This document shows positions 16,439-24,648 of a stretch of 33,546 nucleotides of DNA, piece by piece. The position numbers were made by a program, and so were the translations under genes. Within the stretch, counting starts at the first letter, position 1; every line of letters starts with the position of its first letter. The stretch is taken from the NCBI GenBank assembly GCA_029580855.1, contig JAKPQH010000208.1, positions 1-33,546 on the forward strand, read 5' to 3'. The DNA is from a bacterium (GTDB lineage: Bacteria; Methylomirabilota; Methylomirabilia; Methylomirabilales; 2-02-FULL-66-22). The notes beneath the pieces were generated by a model, which had not been told where the DNA came from, ran no database searches, and saw only the letters and a list, made by a program, of their open reading frames with translations.

Positions 16439-17533
16439 ATGCGAACCTCACGCTGCTTGGTCGTGACCGAACCCGAGCGGATGGAGATGCGCGAGTACCC
16501 CATCCCGTCCATCGGCCCCCGCGAAATGCTCCTCAAGGTCGAGATGGTCAGCATCTGCGGCAGCGACCCCAAGAAGTATCAGGGGACGGCCATGTGGGCC
16601 GTCGAGTGGGGCGGCATGCCGTTCCCCTTTATCCTCGGCCACGAGATGGTCGGCTTTCTCGACGACGTCGGCGCGGAGGCGGGCCGCCTCCACAACGTCA
16701 AGAGCGGTGATCGTGTCGTGGTGGAACCCTACATCGCCTGCGGTCGCTGCCGGTACTGCGGGAGCGGCAACTACCAGCTCTGCGTGAGTCGCCACACCTA
16801 CGGCTTCAGCAAATCCTGCGCGACACCGCCCCACCTCTGGGGCGGGAACGCGGAGTACCTGTTCATCGCCGACGGGTCCAAGGTACACAAGATCGCCCCC
16901 GGCGTGCCCGCCGAGGCCGCCTGCCTGCTGTCGGTCATCGGGAACGGCGTCCGCTGGATCAAGACGCGCGGCGAGCTGTCGTTCGGCGAGACCGTGGCGA
17001 TTCTCGGACCGGGCGCCCAGGGGCTCGCCACCGTGATCGCCGCCCGACAGGCCGGCGCCGAACGGATCATCGTCCTCGGCCTCCGCCGCGACACGATCCG
17101 GCTGGACCTGGCGCGGGAATTCGGCGCGACCCACACCGCGATCGTCGAGGACACCTCGCAGGTCGAGGCCGTTCGCGACGCCACGGACGGCGAAATGGCG
17201 GACGTCGTCGTGGAGTGCACCGGCGCCGCCGCCTCCATTGCGCTCGCCCCCGAGCTGCTGCGCCCCCTCGGCCGCTGCGTCCTGGTGGGCTCCATGGGCG
17301 GCGGCAAGACCGCCGCCATGGCCACGGACCGCTGGACCCTGAGGGAGCTCACCATCCGAGGCGGTCTGGGGCAGGCCTGGAACTGCGAGGATGCCGCCCG
17401 CATCATCAACTCCCGGCGGTTCGCTGTCGAGAAGATGATCACCCATAGGCTGCCCTTGGAGCAGGGGGAGGAGGGCATCCGTTTTTTCATGGCCGGCCAT
17501 CCGGAGTGTATTCGCGTCGCGCTGCGGCCGTGA
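16439..17533 (+). CDS. Zinc-dependent alcohol dehydrogenase (MDR family)
   Basis: Medium-chain dehydrogenase of 364 residues. The catalytic zinc site is Cys40 (ICGSD) with His68-Glu69 (GHEMVG). The structural zinc cysteines are C101, C104, C107 and C115. The Rossmann motif is GPGAQG near 185. The family includes threonine, sorbitol and galactitol dehydrogenases. ATG 16439 follows GGAGGCGAGG. It lies 132 nt after the SDR gene and 39 nt before the TTT binding protein. It is likely a second oxidation step in the same pathway, acting on a polyol or hydroxy acid (inference). Confidence 0.92.
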   Translation: MRTSRCLVVTEPERMEMREYPIPSIGPREMLLKVEMVSICGSDPKKYQGTAMWAVEWGGMPFPFILGHEMVGFLDDVGAEAGRLHNVKSGDRVVVEPYIACGRCRYCGSGNYQLCVSRHTYGFSKSCATPPHLWGGNAEYLFIADGSKVHKIAPGVPAEAACLLSVIGNGVRWIKTRGELSFGETVAILGPGAQGLATVIAARQAGAERIIVLGLRRDTIRLDLAREFGATHTAIVEDTSQVEAVRDATDGEMADVVVECTGAAASIALAPELLRPLGRCVLVGSMGGGKTAAMATDRWTLRELTIRGGLGQAWNCEDAARIINSRRFAVEKMITHRLPLEQGEEGIRFFMAGHPECIRVALRP

Positions 17534-17572
17534 ATCGCGACACACAACCCACTCGCACAGGAGGGTACCGAC

Positions 17573-18547
17573 ATGCGGCAGAGGTCGACGCTTTTCGTCC
17601 TGGTGTCCGTCGTCGTGGCGCTGATGACGGCCGCCGGCGTGCAGGCGGCGGAGTATCCGCGGAAACCCATCAACGTCCTGATCGGATTCGCCCCGGGCGG
17701 GGGAAGCGACGTGATGCTTTCCATGGTCCGACCGCTCCTGGAAAAGCACCTCAAGACCACGCTGGTACCCGTCTACAAGCCCGGCGCCGGCAGCGACATC
17801 GCGCTCACCGAGCTGGCGGGCTCCAAGCCCGACGGGTACACCACCGTCATCTCCTGCACCCCCCAGGTGCCGATCAACCCCGTCGTGCGCCAGACCCAGT
17901 ACAAGATGTCCGATCTCGTCCTCGCCGCCAACGTGGTGACCGACCCCGGGATCTTCGTCGTGCGGGCCGAGAGCCCCTACAGGACGGTGGCCGATTTTGT
18001 CAAGGCCGCCACGGAGCAGCCGGGCAAGCTCTCCCTGGGCGTGTCCTCCGCACCGGGGGATGACTGGTTTGCCATCCATATGTTCCAGGAGGCTGCGAAG
18101 GTTCAGGCGAACATCGTGACCTTCTCCGGCGACGGACCGTCCTGGCAGGCGGCGCTGGCCGGCCACACGGAAGGGTCTTTCAACAACCTGAGCATCGTCT
18201 ACTCCCAGGTCAAAGCCGGAAAGCTTCGGGCGCTGGCGCTCATGGCGGACAAGCGGACCCCCTTCCTTCCCGACGTTCCCACCTTCAAGGAGCTCGGCTA
18301 CAATTTCACCAGCGGATCGTCCCGCGGCTTCTCGTTCCCCAAGGAAACCCCGAAGACCGTCGTCGCCACCTTCGCCGACGCCGTGAAGCAGGTCATGGAC
18401 AGCGCCGAGTTCAAGTCGAACGCCGAGAAGACCGCCTTCCCGTCCGACTATCAGAACCCCGAGGAATACGCCGCATACATCAAACGCTTGGATGGGATCT
18501 ACCGGCCGCTCTGGGACAAGTACGGGAAAACCGCCGTCACCCAGTAA
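17573..18547 (+). CDS. Tripartite tricarboxylate transporter substrate-binding protein (Bug/TctC)
   Basis: Periplasmic binder of 324 residues with a signal peptide (about 1-25, ending VQAA). YPRKPINVLIGFAPGGGSDV, VYKPGAGSDIAL and KPDGYT are the Bug-family ligand-loop motifs that bind carboxylates through water and backbone contacts. FLPDVPTFKELGY is the usual C-terminal block. ATG 17573 follows AGGAGGG. It is followed by tctB and tctA-type genes, making a complete TTT system. Family ligands are organic acids; the adjacent dehydratase and dehydrogenases point to a hydroxylated acid. Confidence 0.94.
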   Translation: MRQRSTLFVLVSVVVALMTAAGVQAAEYPRKPINVLIGFAPGGGSDVMLSMVRPLLEKHLKTTLVPVYKPGAGSDIALTELAGSKPDGYTTVISCTPQVPINPVVRQTQYKMSDLVLAANVVTDPGIFVVRAESPYRTVADFVKAATEQPGKLSLGVSSAPGDDWFAIHMFQEAAKVQANIVTFSGDGPSWQAALAGHTEGSFNNLSIVYSQVKAGKLRALALMADKRTPFLPDVPTFKELGYNFTSGSSRGFSFPKETPKTVVATFADAVKQVMDSAEFKSNAEKTAFPSDYQNPEEYAAYIKRLDGIYRPLWDKYGKTAVTQ

Positions 18548-18610
18548 ACGTACGGCGACGGCGCGGTCTGGACCCGTTGGACCTCGCCGTCCGCGCGTTG
18601 AGGTGCCCCC

Positions 18611-19099
18611 GTGAGAGCGTACGAGGCGCTGTTCGCCGGGCTCGTCCTGGCCGCCGGCATCGTCTACGAAGTGATGGCCCGGCAGATGCCCCGCGGAAAG
18701 CTGGGCTACCCGGGCCCGGGCTTTTTCCCCACGGTGGTGGGGGCTTTTCTCGTCCTCACCGCGGCGGCCTGCCTGATCCAGGCGTTGCTGACCGGGCGAT
18801 CCCGCGGCTCGGCCCCCGCAGGACAGGGGAAGGCGGTGCCCGCGCCGCGGGATCGCCAGGCCGTCAGGGTCGGGCTTTTCGTGAGCCTCCTGATCCTCTA
18901 CGCTCTCACCCTGCAGCCCCTTGGGTTCCCCATCGCCATCGTGCTGTTCCTGGTGGCCGCGACCTGGGTCTTCGGCTACCGCAGGTGGTTCCCGGCCCTG
19001 GGAATCGCCACCGGTCTCGCGGTCCTGTCCTATCTGATTTTCGTCCTCTGGCTGAAGGTGCCGCTTCCCCTGGGCATACTCAGCGACGTGTTGGACTAG
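18611..19099 (+). CDS. Tripartite tricarboxylate transporter small permease (TctB family)
   Basis: Membrane protein of 162 residues with four hydrophobic segments and the TctB hallmark GPGFFP near 36-41. The start is GTG 18611 with GAGGTG upstream. It sits between the binding protein and the large permease, as in the canonical TctCBA order. Confidence 0.92.
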   Translation: MRAYEALFAGLVLAAGIVYEVMARQMPRGKLGYPGPGFFPTVVGAFLVLTAAACLIQALLTGRSRGSAPAGQGKAVPAPRDRQAVRVGLFVSLLILYALTLQPLGFPIAIVLFLVAATWVFGYRRWFPALGIATGLAVLSYLIFVLWLKVPLPLGILSDVLD

Positions 19100-19110
19100 G
19101 GAAGCGCGCG

Positions 19111-20616
19111 ATGGATTCCTTCGGCGGCCTGCTCCACGGCTTCGCGGTGGCCCTGTCGCCCATGAACCTGCTCTTCGGGTTCCTGGGGGCCGTCATCGGG
19201 ACGGTCATCGGTATCCTCCCCGGCCTCGGACCCCTCGGCACCATGGCCCTGCTCCTGTCCCTCACCTACGGCTTCGACCCCATCGCGGGGATGATCTTGT
19301 TCGCGGGAATCTACTTCGGGGCCATGTATGGGGGCTCGACCACGTCCATCCTGCTCAACATTCCCGGCGAGGCCGCCTCCGTTGTCACGGTCCTCGAAGG
19401 GTACAAGATGGCCCGCCGGGGACGCGCGGGAGCGGCCCTGGCCGTTTCTGCCGTCGGCTCCTTCATCGCCGGCACGATCAGCATCCTGGCCCTGAGCTTT
19501 ATGGCGCCGTCCCTGGCCATGGCTGCGTTGAAGTTCGGCCCTGCCGAGTATTTCTCGGTCGCCCTGGTGGGGCTCATGATCATGTCCCGGCTGCAGGGCG
19601 GAAACCTGCTCAAGTCTCTCATGATGATCGCCGTGGGTCTGGCGCTGGGAACGGTGGGCATGGAGACGGTCGCCGGTTATATGCGTTTCACCTTCGGCCA
19701 GCAACTCCTGGCGCAGGGCATCGATTTCCTGCCGGTGGCCATGGGACTCTTCGGGATCTCGGAGGTCCTGGTGACCGCCGAAGCGCCCGAGGAGACGGTG
19801 TCCCTCCAGGCGGTGAAGTTCCGGGAGTTGTGGCCCACCCTGGTGGAGTGGCGCCGCTCGTTCTGGCCCATGATCCGGGGATCGTTCATCGGCTTCTTCA
19901 CGGGGCTCGTCCCCGGCCCCTCGCCGGTCATCGCCACCATGGTTTCATACTCGGTAGAGCGCCGGCTGGACACGCGCGGCGAGTTCGGCACCGGCGCCAT
20001 CGAGGGGGTGGCCGGACCCGAGGCGGCCAACAACGCCGCGGTGGGCGGCGCCTACGTGCCGCTCATGGCCCTGGGCATTCCGTTCACGCCGGCCATGGCC
20101 GTGGTCATGGCCGTGCTCCTGATCCACGGCATCAGCCCCGGACCGACGCTCATCAGCGAAAAGCCCGACCTCTTCTGGGGCGTCATTGCCAGCATGTACA
20201 TCGGCAACTTCATGCTGCTCATATTCAACCTGCCCCTGGTGGGGGTCTTCGCCAACATCATCAAGACGCCGCTCTATCTGCTGATGCCCATCGTCACTTT
20301 ACTCTGTCTGGTGGGCGTCTATTCCATCAACAACTCGGTTCTGGATGTCTGGCTGATGATCGGCTTCGGGCTGCTGGGGTACGTCATGCGGAAATTGAAG
20401 TACGACTCCGCCCCTCTGGTCCTGGCCCTGGTTCTCGGCCCCATGATGGAGCGCAGCTTCCGCGAGGCCATGATGATCAGCAAGGGCGACCTTGCCGTGT
20501 TCCTGACTCGACCGATCTCCGCCACGCTCCTGGCGGTGGGTGTTCTGGCGATCGCGCTGCCGCCCGCGGTCGCGGCCCTGCGGGCGAAGTCGGGCGCCGG
20601 GTCGCCTCCGGCCTAG
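19111..20616 (+). CDS. Tripartite tricarboxylate transporter large permease (TctA family)
   Basis: Membrane protein of 501 residues, the family's usual size, with about 11-12 helices. Conserved blocks: VIGILPGLGPLG, FGAMYGGSTTSILLNIPGE, LVPGPSPVIATM and IEGVAGPEAANNAA; these carry the small-residue loops thought to line the substrate path. ATG 19111 lies 11 nt after the tctB stop, with AGGGAAG between. It uses the ion gradient to take up the ligand delivered by the binding protein. Confidence 0.95.
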   Translation: MDSFGGLLHGFAVALSPMNLLFGFLGAVIGTVIGILPGLGPLGTMALLLSLTYGFDPIAGMILFAGIYFGAMYGGSTTSILLNIPGEAASVVTVLEGYKMARRGRAGAALAVSAVGSFIAGTISILALSFMAPSLAMAALKFGPAEYFSVALVGLMIMSRLQGGNLLKSLMMIAVGLALGTVGMETVAGYMRFTFGQQLLAQGIDFLPVAMGLFGISEVLVTAEAPEETVSLQAVKFRELWPTLVEWRRSFWPMIRGSFIGFFTGLVPGPSPVIATMVSYSVERRLDTRGEFGTGAIEGVAGPEAANNAAVGGAYVPLMALGIPFTPAMAVVMAVLLIHGISPGPTLISEKPDLFWGVIASMYIGNFMLLIFNLPLVGVFANIIKTPLYLLMPIVTLLCLVGVYSINNSVLDVWLMIGFGLLGYVMRKLKYDSAPLVLALVLGPMMERSFREAMMISKGDLAVFLTRPISATLLAVGVLAIALPPAVAALRAKSGAGSPPA

Positions 20617-20622
20617 GCCGCA

Positions 20623-20656
20623 GTCTTCGCGAAGACCGTACGCGGATTTCGATCCG
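20623..20656. promoter_or_regulatory. Two small dyads between tctA and the ThDP gene
   Basis: A perfect 14-bp palindrome (two halves of GTCTTCG/CGAAGAC) spans 20623-20636. It is followed by CGGAT-TTCG-ATCCG at 20643-20656, a short hairpin with a UUCG-type loop. No U-run follows, so this is not a clear terminator. It may slow or process the transcript between the transporter and enzyme genes. Confidence 0.4.
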
Positions 20657-20707
20657 GACTATCCGTGATCCCATCGTGAGCGATCCGGGGTCGGCCGTGG
20701 GGGCTCC

Positions 20708-22378
20708 ATGTCACAGACCATCAGCGGTGCGCGATTCATCGCCGAAACCCTCAAAGGGTACGGCGTCACCCACGTCTTTTTTGTCGAGGCGATTTTGCGG
20801 CGAGCCTTAATGGAGATGGAAACCCTCGGTATCCGCCGCGTCCTCACTCACTCCGAGAAGGCCGCCGCCTACATGGCCGACGGGTACGCCCGGGCGGCCC
20901 GGCGGCCCGGCGTGTGCATGGCGCAATCCGTCGGGGCGGCGAACCTGGCCTCCGGTCTGCAGGAGCCGTTTCTGGGACACGCCCCGGTGGTCGCGCTCAC
21001 CGGGCGAGCGGCGCTCACGGCCCAGCAGCGTCATGCATACCAGGAGATCCGGCACGCCCCGCTGTTCGCCGCTGTCACGAAATCCAGCGCGCCCGTGACG
21101 ACGGCGGACCAGCTTCCCCGCCTGCTGCGGCAGGCCTTCCGCGATGCCACCACGGGGGCGCCCGGTCCGGCGCACCTCGATCTGCTCGGACATCAGGGGC
21201 AGGCCATCGAGAGCGCCCAGGTTGACGCGGTGCCTATTCCAGAGTCGGCGTACGCGCGGATCCCGCCCCATCGTCCGGCCCCAGAGCCGGAGGCGGTACG
21301 GCAAACGGCGCGCGCCCTTGTCGCGGCGGAGCGGCCCGTCATCGTGGCGGGGGGCGGCGTCACGGCCTCCGGCGCCGGCGCCGAGGTGGTCGCCTTGGCC
21401 GAGAGGCGGCAGATCCCGGTCGCCACATCGCTCAACGGAAAGGCAACCCTGATCGAGACCCATCCCCTGAACGTCGGCGTCGTCGGCCGGTACTCGCGTT
21501 GGTGCGCGAACCGCGTCGTGGCGGAGGCGGACCTCGTCTGCTACATCGGCAGTCGCACCGGCGAGCTGGTGACAAACGGGTGGACCGTGCCCAGGCCGGG
21601 GACCCCGGTGATCCAGATCGATATCGACCCGGCCGAGCTGGGACGCAGCTATCCCAACGTCGCCGGTCTTTGCGGAGACGCCAGGGCGGCGCTGCAGATG
21701 CTGCTGGCCGAACTGCCGGCGAGGAGCGCGTCGTCGTGGACCACGCGGGCGCGGGAGTACGCGGCCGCCTGGCGCCTGGAATGCTATCCCCTCCGCAACT
21801 CCGACGCCGTCCCGATCCGGCCCGAGCGACTCTGCCGCGAGGTGTCCGCGTGGCTCCCCTCCAATGCCATCCTCGTGGCGGACACCGGGTACGCCGCCAT
21901 CTGGTCCGGGACGATGATCTACCTTACCCACCCCGACCAGCGGTACCTGCGGTGTGCCGGCTCGCTGGGTTGGGCCTTCCCCGGCTCGCTGGGGGCCAAG
22001 TGCGGCGCGCCCGATCGACCGGTGGTGTGCTTCACGGGCGACGGCGGGTTCTGGTATCACCTCGGCGAATTGGAGACGGCCCGCCGCTGCGGGATCGCCA
22101 CGGTCACCATCGTCAACAACAACGCGGCGCTCGGCCAGTGCGTCGGACCGATCCGGAAGATGTACGGCGGCCGGCCGGGGCGCCCCGAAGAGATGTGCGG
22201 ATTCAGCGAGGTGAACTTCGCGCGCATCGCCGAGGACCTGGGCTGTGTCGGAATCCGAGTCGAGCGGCCGGACGAGATCGCCCCGGCCTTGCGCGAGGCA
22301 TCGGCGGCCGACCGCCCCGCCGTGGTGGACGTGGTCACGGACGCCAACTGCCCCGCCCCGGAACCTTGGACGCCGTAG
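20708..22378 (+). CDS. Thiamine diphosphate-dependent enzyme (acetolactate synthase-like)
   Basis: Protein of 556 residues with the three-domain layout of acetolactate synthase, benzoylformate decarboxylase and relatives: pyrimidine-binding N-domain with catalytic Glu50 in THSEKAAAYMADGYARA, central domain with PVIVAGGG, and C-terminal pyrophosphate domain with GDGGF to VNNN. The usual N-terminal VPG motif is replaced by VEAIL (26-30), which is atypical. The family decarboxylates 2-keto acids or joins or splits C-C bonds. It starts 91 nt after tctA on the same strand, so it likely acts on a keto acid made by the dehydratase or dehydrogenases (inference). Which reaction cannot be told. Confidence 0.88.
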   Translation: MSQTISGARFIAETLKGYGVTHVFFVEAILRRALMEMETLGIRRVLTHSEKAAAYMADGYARAARRPGVCMAQSVGAANLASGLQEPFLGHAPVVALTGRAALTAQQRHAYQEIRHAPLFAAVTKSSAPVTTADQLPRLLRQAFRDATTGAPGPAHLDLLGHQGQAIESAQVDAVPIPESAYARIPPHRPAPEPEAVRQTARALVAAERPVIVAGGGVTASGAGAEVVALAERRQIPVATSLNGKATLIETHPLNVGVVGRYSRWCANRVVAEADLVCYIGSRTGELVTNGWTVPRPGTPVIQIDIDPAELGRSYPNVAGLCGDARAALQMLLAELPARSASSWTTRAREYAAAWRLECYPLRNSDAVPIRPERLCREVSAWLPSNAILVADTGYAAIWSGTMIYLTHPDQRYLRCAGSLGWAFPGSLGAKCGAPDRPVVCFTGDGGFWYHLGELETARRCGIATVTIVNNNAALGQCVGPIRKMYGGRPGRPEEMCGFSEVNFARIAEDLGCVGIRVERPDEIAPALREASAADRPAVVDVVTDANCPAPEPWTP

Positions 22379-22984
22379 GGCAGCGCCGCCCCGGCGGGAC
22401 CCGGGGAGTATTCGATCTCTTGGCCGCACCGGATTGAGAATCCTCGCCGGCGTCCGCACCACGTGCGATCGCCTGTTCTCCAGGCGGAGACTCCTCCTCG
22501 CGGATGTGAATTTCGACGGCACTCCGGGGAGGTCGGCGTGGTGTGCGGGGCGCGCGGATCGGGGAAGAGCGCCCCGATCCGGGGGGCGATATGATCGTGG
22601 GCGGCACATCGCTCAGCCACCCAGCCCTGGCATCACCAGACCGCGGGCAGAGGTCGGCGGGGTGTTTCCGCAGTTCAGCTTCGATCCGCACAGGATCATC
22701 CCGCGGAACATCACCTGTCCCCCTCAAGATCCGCAAGCAATCCCGGGGCAAGGCCGAACAGCTCGCCCGAGACCTGCTGACCGAGGTCGCGCACCCCCGG
22801 ATCGTGCCCCCGCCGGACCGGAAAGGGCCCGATTTGCCGACCACGGCGCGTCCGGCACCCATGGACGCGCCGGAGGTTGGCGAGCGTTTCACGATCGACG
22901 AAAAGCGGTTCGGCGCGGCGAGTCTCCCCGGCTGCCGTGCCGCTCAAATCTCCGACCCGTGTCGGGTGTTTTCAATGCTTTTTC
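22379..22984. other. Gene-free stretch
   Basis: About 600 nt between the ThDP gene and the TRAP promoter. Open frames on both strands here are rich in Arg, Pro, Ser and Gly, lack family motifs, and none has a ribosome site. No repeat or clear terminator for the upstream operon was found. It may be decayed sequence. Confidence 0.5.
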
Positions 22985-23014
22985 TTGACACGTTCGGGGT
23001 GTTTAGGCGATGCT
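22985..23014 (+). promoter_or_regulatory. Candidate promoter of the TAXI-TRAP operon
   Basis: Consensus -35 TTGACA (22985-22990), 18-bp spacer, weak -10 GATGCT (23009-23014). The leader to ATG 23140 would be about 120 nt and contains the hairpins at 23041-23099. Confidence 0.5.
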
Positions 23015-23040
23015 GCATCTGTCCGCGGCAAAGAACCGGG

Positions 23041-23099
23041 CGCGCGGTTTTCCGCGCGGAGCGCGGCACGGTCCGGTCTGTCGGACCGTGGGCATTTTT
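23041..23099 (+). promoter_or_regulatory. Structured leader with terminator-like hairpin before the TRAP operon
   Basis: Three stems are visible. CGCGCGG (23041-23047) pairs with 23052-23058 around TTTT. CCGCGC (23052-23057) can instead pair with GCGCGG (23061-23066). CACGGTCCG (23067-23075) pairs perfectly with 23082-23090, and five T follow at 23095-23099. The first two stems exclude each other, and the second abuts the third. This may be an attenuator, or a terminator that insulates the operon from upstream transcription. A strong ribosome site, AGGAGGTGA, lies between it and ATG 23140. Confidence 0.55.
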
Positions 23100-23139
23100 G
23101 TGTTCCCACAGCGGTTCACTTATTGTCAGGAGGTGACCA

Positions 23140-24090
23140 ATGAAGCGAATGCTCGGTGTCCTTGTCGTTGTCGCGTGTGTGATCGGGCTGGTCGGCGTTG
23201 CGGCCGCCGGCGAGGTGAAGCTGATCCTGGCCACCGGCGGCACCGCGGGTACCTACTACCCGTATGGCGGCGCGATGTCCAAGATCTGGAATTCCAAGAT
23301 TCCCGGTATGAACGTCACGGCACAGGCGACCGGGGCTTCCGTCGAGAACGTCCGCCTCATGAACAAGGACGAGGTGGAGCTGGCGCTCGTCCAGAGCGAC
23401 ACCATCGACTTCGCGTTTAATGGGACCGAAGCTTTCAAGGAGAAGCTCACCAAGATGGCGGGGGTTGCGGTGCTGTACCCCGAGCTGATCCATATCGTCG
23501 TCCGCGGCGACCTCGACATCAAGTCGTTCTCCGGCCTTCGCGGGAAGAAGATCGGCGTGGGGGCGCCCGGCAGCGGAACCGAGGCTAACTATCGTCAGCT
23601 CCTCGACGTCCACAAGATGAGCAAGGACGACGTGAGCGCGCAGTATCTCTCCTTCGCGGAGAGCGCGGATCAGTTCAAGGATAACCGGATCGATGCGTTC
23701 ATGGTGACGGGCGGTGTCCCCACCTCGGCGATCCTGGACGTCGCAACCCAGCGGAGCCTCAAGATTCTCCCCATCGAAGACACGATGCTCTCCATCCTGA
23801 CCACCAAGTACCCGTTCCTCTCCGCGGCCGTTATCCCCGCCAACTCGTATAAGGGCGTGACGAGCGACGTGAAGACGGCGGCGGTCAACGCGGTGCTGAT
23901 CGCCCATCCAAAGCTGAGCACCGATGTCGTCTACAACCTGACCAAGGCCTTGTTCGAGAATCAGGCCGAGTTGGGGGCCGCCCACGCCAAGGGGAAGGTG
24001 CTCAACCTCAAAGCCGCGGCCACGGGCATCTCCATCCCCTTCCACCCCGGCGCCGTGAAGTACTTCAAGGAAAAAGGCGTCCTCAAGTAA
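23140..24090 (+). CDS. TAXI family TRAP transporter solute-binding protein
   Basis: Periplasmic binder of 316 residues with a signal peptide (about 1-23, GVAAAG). The TAXI hallmark LATGGTAGTYYPYGGAMSKIW opens the mature protein; other family blocks are ATGASVENVRLM, ELALVQSDT, GKKIGVGAPGSGTE and PFHPGAVKYFKEKG at the end. It hands its ligand, typically an organic acid or amino acid such as glutamate, to the TRAP permease encoded downstream. ATG 23140 follows a near-perfect AGGAGGTGA. A 14-bp hairpin follows its stop. Confidence 0.95.
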   Translation: MKRMLGVLVVVACVIGLVGVAAAGEVKLILATGGTAGTYYPYGGAMSKIWNSKIPGMNVTAQATGASVENVRLMNKDEVELALVQSDTIDFAFNGTEAFKEKLTKMAGVAVLYPELIHIVVRGDLDIKSFSGLRGKKIGVGAPGSGTEANYRQLLDVHKMSKDDVSAQYLSFAESADQFKDNRIDAFMVTGGVPTSAILDVATQRSLKILPIEDTMLSILTTKYPFLSAAVIPANSYKGVTSDVKTAAVNAVLIAHPKLSTDVVYNLTKALFENQAELGAAHAKGKVLNLKAAATGISIPFHPGAVKYFKEKGVLK

Positions 24091-24102
24091 AGTCACGCGA
24101 TC

Positions 24103-24134
24103 CAAGGCCGGGCAAGAGCACTTGCCCGGCCTTG
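24103..24134 (+). promoter_or_regulatory. Perfect 14-bp hairpin after the TRAP binding-protein gene
   Basis: CAAGGCCGGGCAAG (24103-24116) pairs without mismatch with 24121-24134 around an AGCA loop. The following bases (CTCTGTCTTGG) are only mildly T-rich. It probably protects the binding-protein mRNA end and lowers read-through into the permease genes, so that binding protein is made in excess (inference). Confidence 0.75.
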
Positions 24135-24147
24135 CTCTGTCTTGGAG

Positions 24148-24648
24148 ATGCGCTGCTGGGTTTGGGGTGGTTTGGTTCTCGCTGCCGCGCTGGCCGTCGT
24201 CCTCTTCTATCGAGATCGCCTCGTTCTCGAGGTTGCGAACGGCAACACGGGCCGGGCGGTGCTGTGCGCCGATATGGCGGAGAAAGAGGAATTCGTTCTC
24301 TCGTTTATCCATTCGGTGAACCGGCGCCCGGTTTATGATACGCTGCAAGCGGCCAGGGGCCACCTGGTCATCGTCAAGTCCCGATTTGATGCCTTCGGTG
24401 CCGGCATGCCGGAATCCTCGACCGAGGATGGGACGCTCCGCGTCGCGGAGGACGGCTGGCTAGAATGGACGACCAATCGTCCGGTTCCCGAGGTGGTCGT
24501 CCGCGTGGGGCGGGTCGCGGAGCACAGGCTGTACCTGAAGGGCCGGACCGTTCCGTTGAAGGACCTGGCCGAGCCCGGGACCCCCATCTCCTTGCGGGTC
24601 CGTCAACGTTCGAGGTATGCCGTGTGGAAAGAAAGGTGTCTCCGATGA
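24148..24648 (+). CDS. DUF1850 domain protein
   Basis: About 166 residues: an N-terminal membrane anchor or signal segment (WVWGGLVLAAALAVVLFY), then the DUF1850 hallmarks FIHSVNRRPVYDTL and SRFDAFGAGMP. Members are nearly always encoded beside TAXI-type TRAP genes, as here, but their role is not established. The start is uncertain: ATG 24148 has GGAG directly against it, and TTG 24142 lacks a ribosome site. The stop overlaps the next gene's start (ATGA), so translation is coupled to the permease. Confidence 0.85.
   Translation: MRCWVWGGLVLAAALAVVLFYRDRLVLEVANGNTGRAVLCADMAEKEEFVLSFIHSVNRRPVYDTLQAARGHLVIVKSRFDAFGAGMPESSTEDGTLRVAEDGWLEWTTNRPVPEVVVRVGRVAEHRLYLKGRTVPLKDLAEPGTPISLRVRQRSRYAVWKERCLR

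Noticed and set aside
22335..23136. Overlapping frames of 185-197 codons in the gap before the TRAP operon
   Set aside because: Composition is typical of non-coding high-GC frames, both strands are open alike, and no motif or ribosome site is present.
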